The position numbers and the translations under genes were made by a program. A stretch of 64,000 nt of DNA from Symsagittifera roscoffensis (taxonomy: Eukaryota; Xenacoelomorpha; Acoela; Convolutidae), in contig NC_087064.1 in the NCBI RefSeq assembly GCF_963678635.1, positions 13,115,989 to 13,179,988 of the forward strand, given 5' to 3'. Below are positions 20,901-29,089 of this stretch, piece after piece. The notes beneath the pieces were generated by a model. That model saw only the letters and a program-made list of their open reading frames with translations, made no database searches and was not told where the DNA came from. The number at the start of each line of letters is the position of its first letter. The first letter of the stretch is position 1.

Positions 20901-23900
20901 AAAAACATCGTCTAAATAGGTGATTGCGTTTTTCTTGAGTATTAGTGGTCTAAAAATTTTGCTCATAAAAGCTGAAAATGCTGCTGGTCCTATGGATATT
21001 CCATAGAATAAGCGGTTGAATTCATATTGTTGGTTTCCGATAACAAATTGTGTTAAACGTCGTGATTGTTCATCTAGTGGCATTTGATTGTATGCACTAT
21101 TCATATCGGCGGTTGTAAAGTATTTGCCGTTTATTTTTGTTAAAATAACTTGTATTGGTTCAATGGGCCAATTACATTTTGATTCATCTATAAGTGAATT
21201 GAGGTATCTAGCATCGAGAACGATTTTTAATGATTCTCCTTTAGCTAGAATGATAACGGGGTTGATAAATGTGTTGCCTTTTGGTTGTTCTTCTTTATTA
21301 ACTGGTGATATAATGTTGTATTGTTCTAAAATATCGAGTAATCTGTTTACTTTATCATGTAAGTGAATTGGTACTTTACTTGCTCTCTGTTTTTTGAAAA
21401 CTGCGTCTGGTTTTAACGGGAGATGTAGTGATGAACTGATTTTCCCAACATCGAATTTTGATGTTGCATAGACTGATGAATATTTAATTAGCTGTTTGGC
21501 TAATTTTTCGAATTCGTCTTGTGTTATTTGTGAATGTTGGAAATTAAACATTGTTAAAAATTTCTGTTGGTCCTCTGTGTAGTTACTTATGTTGAATGTA
21601 GGTTTGAAATATGGAGTTTTTGTGAAATAATCCGTATTTCTGTTTTCGTTACTTATTATATTATTTATAGATAATTCTTCATTAAGAATTGTAGATTGGC
21701 AAATATCTAGTAATTGGAGTATATTATTTACGCGATAGGCTTTTTCGTGTATTGGTGATATTGTAGCGTTGGTTTCACAGTATCCTAAAAGTCCTAAAGG
21801 TAATGTTACTTGGTAAGGTGTGTTGTTATAGACATGTAAGGAAATGATATCTGAATTCGAATTTTTCAAATATTTTATGGATGAGATTGTGATTTTGAAA
21901 AATTTGTGAATAGGTTTGAATTCAAATTCTGACATATAAAATTTTTGTTTGTTTTGTTCTTTATCATATTGGTGAACTTGTTTGATTGAAAAATTATAGA
22001 TATTTCCTGATAGTGGTTTTAGGTGTTTTCTTTGTTTGTTAAATATCGGGTAGAATTTTGAAAAGAATGGTGGTTGTTTATTTAATCTTTGAAAAAATGT
22101 TAAGGATGTTTCTTTTGTTTTTGTATATTTATCTTTGATTAATATTTTACTATTTAGTATGTTAATTGTTGGTATGTACTTCGAAATAAATGGTATTCCA
22201 ATGATATTATATTTAATGTCAGTGATATGGAATATTTGTTTAAATGGCTTATTTAAAATTTTGCTTTGTTCCATTGTTCTGGTGGGGAGGAGAAATAATT
22301 GGATTTTTCCGTAGTTTATCAATGTTGATCCTTGTGCTGTTGCTAGTTTGCTGGAGGTTTCAAGAGGTGTTAGCTTTGGGTGTAAGGTTTTTATTTCATT
22401 CCATGTGGGGATGTTTATTATGTTTGATTCTGCTCCTGAATCAATTAAAAAATCTATTTCAAGGTCTGGTGGTTGAAATTCTTTATTTCTTGGGCTTTCT
22501 AAGAGAAATGGTATTGTCCAAATTTTTTCTTTGGGTTGTTCTTTTTGTATATTTTGATAAATGTGGTTTGTATTCAAGCATTTTGTTTTGGTATTTTTAT
22601 TGGTTTGATCTGTAGTGTTAATCTCGTTTGTTTCTTGCGTCGTTGGTGTGGAATTTATGGGTGTAGTGTAATAATTTTGAAGAAATTCTGATTGATTTTC
22701 ATATATGTGTGATGAAAAGGGTTGTTCATATATGACAGATTCATAGTCATTTTCGACTTTTATCATATTGATAGAAAGAGTGTTTTCAGTATCACTTTCT
22801 GAATCTGATGATGTACAGTTTATTTGATTGAGTTGTAACGTATCAGTTACTGTGTCATCAATACCTGGAGGGTCTGATGTTGTTTCTGGATTTGACTGTA
22901 CTTGATTGATTTGTCTTTGATGTTTAGGTGTACTACTTCTGTGGCGATTATTAGAATTATTATAGTTATTATTATTCCGGTGTGGTGATTGGGAATAATT
23001 TCTATAACGATTATTATAACTTGAGTGTCGATTTTGTGAATTATTTCGCGATCTGTTTTGGTAATTATTGTTTGGTCTGTTATAGTTCGATCTATTATAT
23101 GAGTTATTCCTTGATCGATTGTTCGGGTAATTCTGGTTTCGGTTGTTTGAATAACTTCTATTTCGATTATAGGAGTAGTTTCTATTCCTATTGTATGATG
23201 AATTTCGTGATTGATTGTTTGGATAGTAGTTATTTCTTGGTTGGGAATTAGATCTAGAAACAAATCGTTGTGTATTTGAATTTGATCTGGAGTAGTTATT
23301 TCGACTATTTGGTCTATTGTAGTGATTTTGTGATGAATTATTCGTGTTTCTTCGTTCTGGTGATCTTCCTCTATAACTTGAGTTATATGGTGATTGATTT
23401 CTTGTATAATTTGTATTGTTCGGGAGTGGTTTTCCTGAACTGTTGTTGCTGTGGACTGTTTTGTTCGGTAGATTTTGATCTTTTTTCATGTATTGATAGA
23501 ATGATTTATTTGGTTCTTTATATTTTTGAGGTTTATTTTGATTGTCTTGCTGTTTTTGTCTACATTCGGAAATACTATGTCCGTATCGTCGGCAATAATT
23601 ACACCATTTTTTGAAAGATGGTTTGCCTTTAAAGTTTGGGTTCTTTTCGTAGATATTGAGTATTTCAGTGATTTTTTCAACGAGGTCTGTCTCTGATTCC
23701 TGTATATTATTAATATTAGTGGGAGTCGTTTCAATTCTATTAACGTATTGTAATTTCAGATTTTCCGTTTCTTCTAGTTTCATCGTGATTTCTGCTTGTT
23801 CTAATTTGTCTACTAGTTTTCGAAAATCTAAATCGGGTTCTCGAATTGAAGAAGGATGGGATGCTCTCTTTTTTATTGCTATTTTCCTTAATTGTGGTGT

Positions 23901-26126
23901 TAAGGTCATCATTAAGATTTCTGTCATCTTTGTGTTTTTATAGTCATGTGTATTTAATGAATATGCTTTTCGAACTAGTGTTTCGATTCGTACTGCTATT
24001 TGCTTGATGGTTTCGTTTGGTAATCTGCGAATTTCATTACATAAAACTCTTTGTTGTTGTTTGTTTCTTTCGGAGTCAAACATTTTTGAAAATTCCTGAG
24101 TAAACCTTTTCCAGTTTGATTTTATTTCTAGAGGTAGTACTGAAAACCATTTTTGGGCTGCGCCATCTAAGGTTGTTTGTATTAACGCTGTGCGTCGATG
24201 TATCCAATTTTGATGTAGTGGCGTATTAATTGGTTCAGGTCCAATATTTAAAATCAGGTTTGCTGTTACTGCATTTAAATAATCTTCTACAGAGTATTCA
24301 GGGTCTGTTCCTGTGAAAAGCATTAAAGGTTTGTTTGATGTTATTGATGATCCACCCATAAGGTATGGATTCATTGTCATTTGTAATGATTCTGCTGCAT
24401 TTGGCATTTGAGAAAAATTTGAAAGTTGGTTTCTTGTTATTTCATGTTGTTGGAGATAATATGGGAGTGGTATTTCATTTTGCATTTGTGATGGTTGATA
24501 CGAGTGTGCAGTCATTGGATTTTGTTGTTGAATTGGTTGAAAAGATTGTGTATTAATTGGATTTTGTTGTTGAATTGGTTGTTGATGTTGTGCATCTATT
24601 GGTTGTGGAGAAAAATTTCTATGATTTGTACGTGTTCTCTGTATTCCTTGTCTACGATATTCTTGAGTATTTTGTGCAAATATATCTGGTTGTAAGAAAT
24701 CATCATCTGAGGATAAATAATCCATTTGATAAGATGTCTGTTTTTTATTTTTATTTTGTTGAAAAAATGGGTAATTTTCACTGTGATCCCGTGGAGGATT
24801 TGTTTGGAAATTTGTTGAATTAGGTTGGGCCATTGGGTTATCCCAATTTCGAGATCTTGTATATTGGTTAAAATTTCTTTGTGGTTGATTATATGTTTTT
24901 GATGGATGTGTATAATTATAATTATGGTCTGCAAAGTTGTTTCTAGTGAATGTTTTGCGTGTTTTTGATTGTATTGTCATGGGTCTGTATGTTTGGTAAT
25001 CCATATGTGAATATTTAGGGGCAACCGAAGGTTTAACGGTTGATTGTAAGGTTACCTGTGTTTGTGAAGGATTTGTATTTCTTGGTGTTGTTAAATTTGG
25101 GCGTATTGGTGAAATACTTTGTTGTGTAGTTGTTGTGTGTACAATTTCTTCATTTATGAAGTGTGATGGTGTCTGGATATCTTGTTGAGTAAGATTCCTA
25201 GTTCCATTGAGGTTTTCATTGTGTATAACTGTAGAGTTTAAACTATTATTTTGTGTATCAGGCAAAAATGTATTATAGTTTAATGGTGTTGCATCAATTG
25301 TTAATGGTATTACTCTTACATAATCTCTTATGTAAGATATTGTACCTATTGCTTGACTTGAGATTGATTGTGGAAAGCTTATAAATGCGGGATGAGACCA
25401 TTCGGGGTCCCAAACATAATCTGATTGTTCTGTGATAGCGGTATCATCGTTCGAATTTTGGGGTCTAAAATTTTTTCTTGCTTGTGCAATTAAATCAATA
25501 TTGTGTGTGAAATAATCTATTATGAACCATGCCAAAATTTTTTGTAGATCGTGTTTTGTATGTTGTGAAACGTCGTCTTTCGTGAAATTTTCTTTAATGA
25601 TGTTTAAATAACTAGAGAGTAGTGTGATTTCATGTCGTACTTTCAAATGTTTAGATGTTTCTGTCGGTGAGACATTTGTTATTGGGATTTCGTTTTCTAA
25701 TATCGAAATATAACTATATATTATTGCGAAAACTTCATTGGTGAATATGGAGTTTGCTCTTTGTGAGTTTTGATATTGGATGCTTTTTATATATTCTGAA
25801 AAAACTTTTGAAAATTCTAAATCAAGATCGTCTGTTTGAATTGTATATTTTCTATTATTATGGTTTGGTGAGGTGAATTCTATGGAGTAGATTCCATACT
25901 GTTGTGTTATGTTGCATATATCTTTTAGATAGTGATCTATGATTTGTCTTTTGATTTTTACATCGGGGAACTCTGTTTTACATGGACTGATTCCGGGTTC
26001 AAATAAATTTACGAGTAAATTTTGACAAAATATGTGTTGTCCTCTATCAGTATCTGCGTCTACTATAAAAGGAAAGATTTCATCATCATCTGGAGTTTCG
26101 TCACCTGGGGTGTGCGTTGAACTCAT
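17904..26126 (-). CDS. gag-pol: giant element Gag-Pol polyprotein, 2740 aa, intact
   Basis: Single uninterrupted frame. Residues 1 to about 590: N-terminal gag with a Gln/Asn/Pro-rich middle (QPIQQQNP repeats). About 600-780: capsid-like retrotransposon gag (FTGTDPEYSVEDYLNAV, ALIQTTLDGAAQKWF, RRLPNETIKQIAVRIE). About 838-853: CCHC knuckle C-x2-C-x4-H-x4-C. About 900-1055: Arg/Asn/Tyr/Ser repeats. Protease IDFLIDSGAESNI at about 1224. RT motif FTTADMNSAYNQMPL at about 1669 and active site YLDDVFM at about 1735. RNase H FYAMCDASNFGIGAALL at about 1880. Integrase zinc region H..H (about 2246) with CNDCIVC (about 2280), then core Asp in ISFDTKGP (about 2318), LVTDNGTEF (about 2375), and Glu in TNGLVEGMNR (about 2412). 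GPY motif LRKGPYQI at about 2590. No chromodomain seen. All catalytic residues checked are present. Gag and Pol share one frame, so no frameshift separates them. Processing and Gag excess must be achieved otherwise. Confidence 0.97.
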   Translation of the reverse strand: MSSTHTPGDETPDDDEIFPFIVDADTDRGQHIFCQNLLVNLFEPGISPCKTEFPDVKIKRQIIDHYLKDICNITQQYGIYSIEFTSPNHNNRKYTIQTDDLDLEFSKVFSEYIKSIQYQNSQRANSIFTNEVFAIIYSYISILENEIPITNVSPTETSKHLKVRHEITLLSSYLNIIKENFTKDDVSQHTKHDLQKILAWFIIDYFTHNIDLIAQARKNFRPQNSNDDTAITEQSDYVWDPEWSHPAFISFPQSISSQAIGTISYIRDYVRVIPLTIDATPLNYNTFLPDTQNNSLNSTVIHNENLNGTRNLTQQDIQTPSHFINEEIVHTTTTQQSISPIRPNLTTPRNTNPSQTQVTLQSTVKPSVAPKYSHMDYQTYRPMTIQSKTRKTFTRNNFADHNYNYTHPSKTYNQPQRNFNQYTRSRNWDNPMAQPNSTNFQTNPPRDHSENYPFFQQNKNKKQTSYQMDYLSSDDDFLQPDIFAQNTQEYRRQGIQRTRTNHRNFSPQPIDAQHQQPIQQQNPINTQSFQPIQQQNPMTAHSYQPSQMQNEIPLPYYLQQHEITRNQLSNFSQMPNAAESLQMTMNPYLMGGSSITSNKPLMLFTGTDPEYSVEDYLNAVTANLILNIGPEPINTPLHQNWIHRRTALIQTTLDGAAQKWFSVLPLEIKSNWKRFTQEFSKMFDSERNKQQQRVLCNEIRRLPNETIKQIAVRIETLVRKAYSLNTHDYKNTKMTEILMMTLTPQLRKIAIKKRASHPSSIREPDLDFRKLVDKLEQAEITMKLEETENLKLQYVNRIETTPTNINNIQESETDLVEKITEILNIYEKNPNFKGKPSFKKWCNYCRRYGHSISECRQKQQDNQNKPQKYKEPNKSFYQYMKKDQNLPNKTVHSNNSSGKPLPNNTNYTRNQSPYNSSYRGRSPERRNTNNSSQNHYNRPNSRNNYSRSNSNTQRFVSRSNSQPRNNYYPNNQSRNSSYNRNRNYSYNRNRSYSNNRNQNYPNNRSRNNSYNRSNYNRPNNNYQNRSRNNSQNRHSSYNNRYRNYSQSPHRNNNNYNNSNNRHRSSTPKHQRQINQVQSNPETTSDPPGIDDTVTDTLQLNQINCTSSDSESDTENTLSINMIKVENDYESVIYEQPFSSHIYENQSEFLQNYYTTPINSTPTTQETNEINTTDQTNKNTKTKCLNTNHIYQNIQKEQPKEKIWTIPFLLESPRNKEFQPPDLEIDFLIDSGAESNIINIPTWNEIKTLHPKLTPLETSSKLATAQGSTLINYGKIQLFLLPTRTMEQSKILNKPFKQIFHITDIKYNIIGIPFISKYIPTINILNSKILIKDKYTKTKETSLTFFQRLNKQPPFFSKFYPIFNKQRKHLKPLSGNIYNFSIKQVHQYDKEQNKQKFYMSEFEFKPIHKFFKITISSIKYLKNSNSDIISLHVYNNTPYQVTLPLGLLGYCETNATISPIHEKAYRVNNILQLLDICQSTILNEELSINNIISNENRNTDYFTKTPYFKPTFNISNYTEDQQKFLTMFNFQHSQITQDEFEKLAKQLIKYSSVYATSKFDVGKISSSLHLPLKPDAVFKKQRASKVPIHLHDKVNRLLDILEQYNIISPVNKEEQPKGNTFINPVIILAKGESLKIVLDARYLNSLIDESKCNWPIEPIQVILTKINGKYFTTADMNSAYNQMPLDEQSRRLTQFVIGNQQYEFNRLFYGISIGPAAFSAFMSKIFRPLILKKNAITYLDDVFMQSQTKDEMFNVLEKYHQILQNENLKAAPDKSHFFLTRVKFLGHNIERKTITPLKSRITAIQKLQPPTNKKKIQEFLGMLNFLSKYVYKMQLYLRPFYNILRQQNNFEWNTEHQTRFEEIKKLLTEQISNTIPDPNQPFYAMCDASNFGIGAALLQSHNGTNKMNLISANSRLFTQAELRLSTLMRECTAIIYTLTEYEFLILGSKHPTVLFTDHKPIIFLFTQKSNPNHRVYRFQLILMKFPNLHIVWTAGKNLALPDTLSRNTPPELLTRKTTVEIPKNIKFYLAENETSPRLECKYAVKTDIEQSQINSLQHFPLYLDCQNNHYEVDLLGTSTFKPIPYSQWIKNNTQQKRTKQHPPKKDHFPLIEKEDLTDKINLSGPQTNNSKYTINQVFDLHDPLDTIPLSKFEIENIFLPPTETITISALKQYQNLDPIIRQLKSWHKYKTKPVKADTTILGNKTLLRYFRKFNNTTINENTDLLEYNLNESTVPCLPLSMILIAFNISHTQNIKGHSGSEKTYSNFIQNFYFPNAPIWIKVLCNDCIVCQLNKPYPNQKQIAQKQDFKGQSLYFNHRISFDTKGPISPSSEGNSYIMVIVDAFTHYVALNPVPHCNAYYAYTTLYEHWIAKFGLPEILVTDNGTEFINNEIITLCHLYNIKHKPRTSHAPWTNGLVEGMNRSLQEYLRCIINGNDTKYTEWSADVKLFPLAYNSQITTTLGMSPYEMVFNQKPRKPIIFTANSHKNAQGYCQPNKDSICYNLPLHTHDEDHFHHPQILKLASGTHTEWILNRDKKHNEIYQKITKKLLQRQNINEQINSRFTPASDLKIGTFVLIPNFNTQKGISKKLQPLRKGPYQIIAKPTDVTYKITDSNKKEIVQHRNNLLPYYPKEYALRELTQLYSFTGLKIIQNEPHLKNTEQNDNPTENQNTKPIATKNNTQNHKESPKQRKNRKMTEQIIPQEQIDKSENRKTTRLRNQPRKNYKIFIPQSKILKKVEFQK
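22960..23420 (-). repeat. degenerate tandem repeats encoding R/N/Y/S-rich Gag segment
   Basis: Short imperfect repeats in the Gag C-terminal part encode strings such as SYNRNRNYSYNRNRSYSN, positioned after the CCHC knuckle. Arg and Tyr spacing in an Asn/Ser background suggests an RNA-binding, phase-separating low-complexity tract. This is inference from composition. Confidence 0.7.
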
Positions 26127-26568
26127 TTTTTCGTTCGATTACTGTTAATATGTAATTATTAATGTGTCGAATTGGTTGATTCCAATTGTATAGATGTACT
26201 GGTTTGTGTTTGTACTGTTTTTTTATTCTTCTTTTTCCTCTTTGTGATGAATTTGAAGTTGTTTCTGAGTCAGAAAAATATAATTGATCGTGAATTGGGC
26301 AATTTTTATCTATTGATTCTTTTAGTTTGTAAAGTTCGTCTAAACTGTTGGTTTCTGATTCTGAAAATGCGTTTCGATTTTTTGAAAATCTTTTTCGTGT
26401 TATTTGTCTTTGTTTAGTTATTATTTTTCTCTTTAGTGTTTGTCGTTTTGTTCTAATGTATCCAACTGTTTGTGTATGAGGTGTGATTACAAGGTCGTAT
26501 TTTTTGTTATCTATTTCACAATTGTGTAAAACGATTGTTTGTTTATTTCCTAGGTTTTTAAATGACAT
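26101..26568 (-). CDS. giant element basic ORF upstream of gag, 155 aa
   Basis: MSFKNLGNKQTIVLHNCEID begins a strongly basic protein: RTKRQTLKRKIITKQRQITRKRF at about 39-61, an acidic/serine patch (FSESETNSLDE, YFSDSETTSNS), and a second basic run RGKRRIKKQYKHK near 110-122. No membrane segment. The basic runs could serve RNA binding or nuclear import, by composition only. It overlaps the Gag-Pol start by 26 nt in a different frame (Gag-Pol is +1 relative to it), so ribosomes reaching its stop have already passed the gag ATG. Not recognised as any known family; in position it resembles a leader-encoded accessory or pre-Gag ORF. Confidence 0.7.
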   Translation of the reverse strand: MSFKNLGNKQTIVLHNCEIDNKKYDLVITPHTQTVGYIRTKRQTLKRKIITKQRQITRKRFSKNRNAFSESETNSLDELYKLKESIDKNCPIHDQLYFSDSETTSNSSQRGKRRIKKQYKHKPVHLYNWNQPIRHINNYILTVIERKNEFNAHPR

Positions 26569-27084
26569 AAGGTTTAGAATGACGGATGCAAAGGGTTGTT
26601 AAATGATTTCTATTTTCCTAAACTGTTAGTTCTTACGATTTTTTGGTTAGCTTAACCTGGGTCTATTTGTTCAGGGTTGGAGAGAAAAGTATATCGATTC
26701 CGAAGAATGATTTTTTACTTTCTCGTGGCTAGTATAAGTTAAGGTGTTAACTTACTTAATCTTACTTAGGGGTAGTGATTGTGTTCAGGGTTGGAGAATA
26801 GTAAATCGATCCACAAGGTTCAGGTATAATTAGAACGCGAGTAGTTCGTTAGATACTATTTTAAACTTACTAAGTCTAAGATGTATCCTGGGTCTGTTAA
26901 GAGGGGGGGCCAAGTGAAGGATGAATAACCGAAGTTCTTCACTGTTTATCCTAATTTGAATGATTAGTTTTGTTTAAAAATTTCTATTAGTCTTAGGTCT
27001 TTAGAAAGGGTTGGGTAGTGAATCGACGTTTGAGGTCGTTAGACACTAATTAAGTGGGTGGGGGAGAACAAAGTTGTTCTGTTT

Positions 27085-27169
27085 GATCCAAGGATAAGCC
27101 TTGATGATCAAATTTGAAATTTAATTAAGTAGAAAATGATTTAAGATCCAAGGATAAGCCTTGATGATC
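27085..27169 (-). repeat. duplicated hairpin unit in leader
   Basis: gatccaaggataagccttga(tgatc) occurs at 27085-27109 and 27145-27169, 60 bp apart, both exact. Each can fold as CAAGG/CCTTG with an ATAAG loop, extended by gatc arms. Confidence 0.75.
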
Positions 27170-27795
27170 TGGTTTTTAAAATTAAGTGAATTTAAGTTTT
27201 AATAAAATTTTAAATATGTGTAAAGGAAAGATTTAGTGTTTTGATGATATTAGTGGGTTTATGATTGCTGTTATGTTTTAGGTGATGGAGCTGGAACAAC
27301 AGGATGATTTATGATTACTAACCATTTATTGTCATGCTACTAATTTTTATTTTTTATTTTTCAATAAATATTTTTCAAACATGTTTGTATATTACTGCAG
27401 AGTTTTAGGAGAACGATCTTAGATCTTTTTATCAATCGTTATTGTATATTAATAATTTTGTTTAGCGCCTGAAATGATTTTGAAGAGTAACTTCAAGGTT
27501 TTATGTTTGCAAATGGAAATCTAAATTCATTGCAAGTAGTATTCGAAATATAAAAGTTTGTTCTGGCTTTTGCCGAACTATCATATAACTATACGGCAAG
27601 TTTCTACTTTGTCGTATGTCGTCTTTGGTTCGAGGTCTTCTTCCAATTCCGGGTAGTTCTGTTATGGTTCGGAATATTGGCTCTGATCTATTGAGTCGTA
27701 GAGACATTTCGATTAAATTATTGTCGTATAACATTTTGTAAATGTTTTTGTCTAATTTCTAATCTATTTTGGTTAATTCTAATCTATTAAGGTCT

Positions 27796-27819
27796 TGTTC
27801 GAGACTTATGGTCGCACCA
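27796..27819 (-). promoter_or_regulatory. giant element primer-binding site candidate
   Basis: Two nt inside the 5' LTR the sense strand reads TGGTGCGACCATAAGTCTCG. TGG is complementary to a tRNA CCA end, and the stretch beyond (CTCGAAC) is complementary to the GTTCGAG T-loop consensus, so pairing may extend through the acceptor and T arm. I do not name the tRNA. Confidence 0.6.
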
Positions 27820-27821
27820 AA

Positions 27822-28229
27822 TGAGTTAGGACCGAAGTGTAACTCATAGAGTAATTTCGGATAGGGTACACCGTCTGCTCGTCACGCTATCTTATTTTCG
27901 GCCGGATAGATTCGTGCAACTTCTTAGTCTAATACCGATCCTAATCTTACTCTTATACTATCTAGTCTCAGGTTGTTTAACTAGTCTCTGCTAGGCTCAA
28001 TAGATCTAGGGTATACTGGTTTATTGCGGCTGCTGAAGTGCTCGGGAGAGTCCAACTAATTTCTAAGTTAAATTCAAATCTCTCTGGTGCTGAAATTGCA
28101 AGTAACTTCAGCACTTACAAATAAGTGGGTTGTTAGTTAGATGGATCATGATTGGTTAATATTAAATACTTTACATTGGTAAAACATTTAATTTATCCAA
28201 TCATAAAATGTAGTTTAGATCAGGTTCCA
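27822..28229 (-). repeat. giant element 5' LTR
   Basis: 408 bp, identical to 9102-9509 except G at 28098 (A at 9378). It would carry promoter and start site for the genomic RNA. Followed by target duplication cata at 28230-28233. Confidence 0.95.
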
Positions 28230-28233
28230 CATA

Positions 28234-29089
28234 ACTTGTGCAATTGGTCATTTAGGCTGAGAAAAAAAACTAATTTTTCAAGTGGAAACTAGTTTTAGAA
28301 GCTATATTTGGCACATCCCGGGCAAGAATTTTTTTCTTAATTTTTAAAAAACATTGTTCAAACAAATAGACAATACTTTTTAGAATCAGACAATATAAAA
28401 AAAACAATAGAACTTTTTTTTTTCATTTTTTGTTTGTTTCTCTTTTTTTGAGGACAACTGTTGTCAATTTTGCCCAATTGACTAAGTTTTATACGTTTGT
28501 ATAAAGTTTTATCATCAAACCGTGAACAAAAAACGACAATTGTTTGAAGAACTTAATAATTTGAAGAAATTTTATTTGAAGCTTTTATGAACATGGTCGG
28601 AACATTCTGTGCTACTTGCACAGCAACCAACTATCCTTGTGTCTTTGGAAAAGACTTTGTAACAAATGATATGTTCTCAGCTTTCAACAAGCGATAAAAA
28701 ATTTACTCAATTACGAATCATTATATCAAAGCAACATTGAAGGAAGGTTACACCTAGACCCTACTGATTGTAAAAAGTTGGATCTTAATTAATTGATCAG
28801 AAATAAAAAAGAATCACCACACGTACTTCCAGATACAGCACACTGAATGAAATAATACTTGTACAAGGGACAGGTTAGATTAGATAAAACATTTAAAATT
28901 TTAAATGAGAAGTTGCGATTCGCATATAGTTTAAACCTCTTTTCCAGTATTTGGTCTACGTGTCATGGTTTACCGTAAAGCTTAGAAATAGTAAAAACAA
29001 AAACTAAAAACCTGTCGACTCGTTTTATAATTTTCGTTTTTTAGAAGCAACTATTTTCATGTTACATTCATCGTTTTGTGATATTTTAG
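28234..29089. other. spacer / probable intron upstream of the glycosyltransferase-like exon
   Basis: AT-rich. A block near 28590-28640 ('ggaacattctgtgctacttg') reappears inverted at 36925-36960, so it is repetitive. The region ends in atattttag, a good 3' splice site for the next exon. I see no clear first exon. Confidence 0.5.

Larger units (their letters stand above)
26569..27821 (-). promoter_or_regulatory. giant element leader (5' untranslated region)
   Basis: 1.25 kb between 5' LTR and the first ORF. It contains repeated modules with 'cagggttggaga...atcgat' (plus-strand) near 26671 and 26781 and a diverged third near 27009, and a duplicated 25-bp hairpin unit at 27085-27109 and 27145-27169. 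GTAAGT donor-like motifs occur in sense orientation near 26747 and 26870. Packaging and splice-donor functions would be expected here but are inferred. The minus-strand frame 27501-27734 inside it has no recognisable domain. Confidence 0.6.
9102..28229 (-). mobile_element. Giant Ty3/gypsy-type retrovirus-like element, 19.1 kb, apparently intact
   Basis: Bounded by 408-bp LTRs with TG...CA ends and perfect 4-bp target duplications. All coding frames lie on the minus strand, so the right LTR is 5'. Order in transcript sense: leader with primer site; 155-aa basic ORF; 2740-aa Gag-Pol; two tiny hydrophobic ORFs; a 377-codon ATG-less frame; 872-aa envelope-like protein; 601-aa protein; a 1.8-kb 3' tail with a tandem duplication and splice-like sites; polypurine tract. 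RT before RNase H before integrase, plus a GPY motif, places Pol in Ty3/gypsy. The two LTRs differ at one site that I could see (A at 9378, G at 28098), indicating very recent insertion. The sense strand is A- and C-rich and G-poor over almost its whole length. Confidence 0.95.

Noticed and set aside
17969-25000. Numerous plus-strand frames inside gag-pol (for example 22244-22615, 23270-23614)
   Set aside because: They lie antisense to a clearly functional 2740-aa frame, are Phe/Leu/Cys/Tyr-rich mirror products of its A/C-rich codons, and show no domains.
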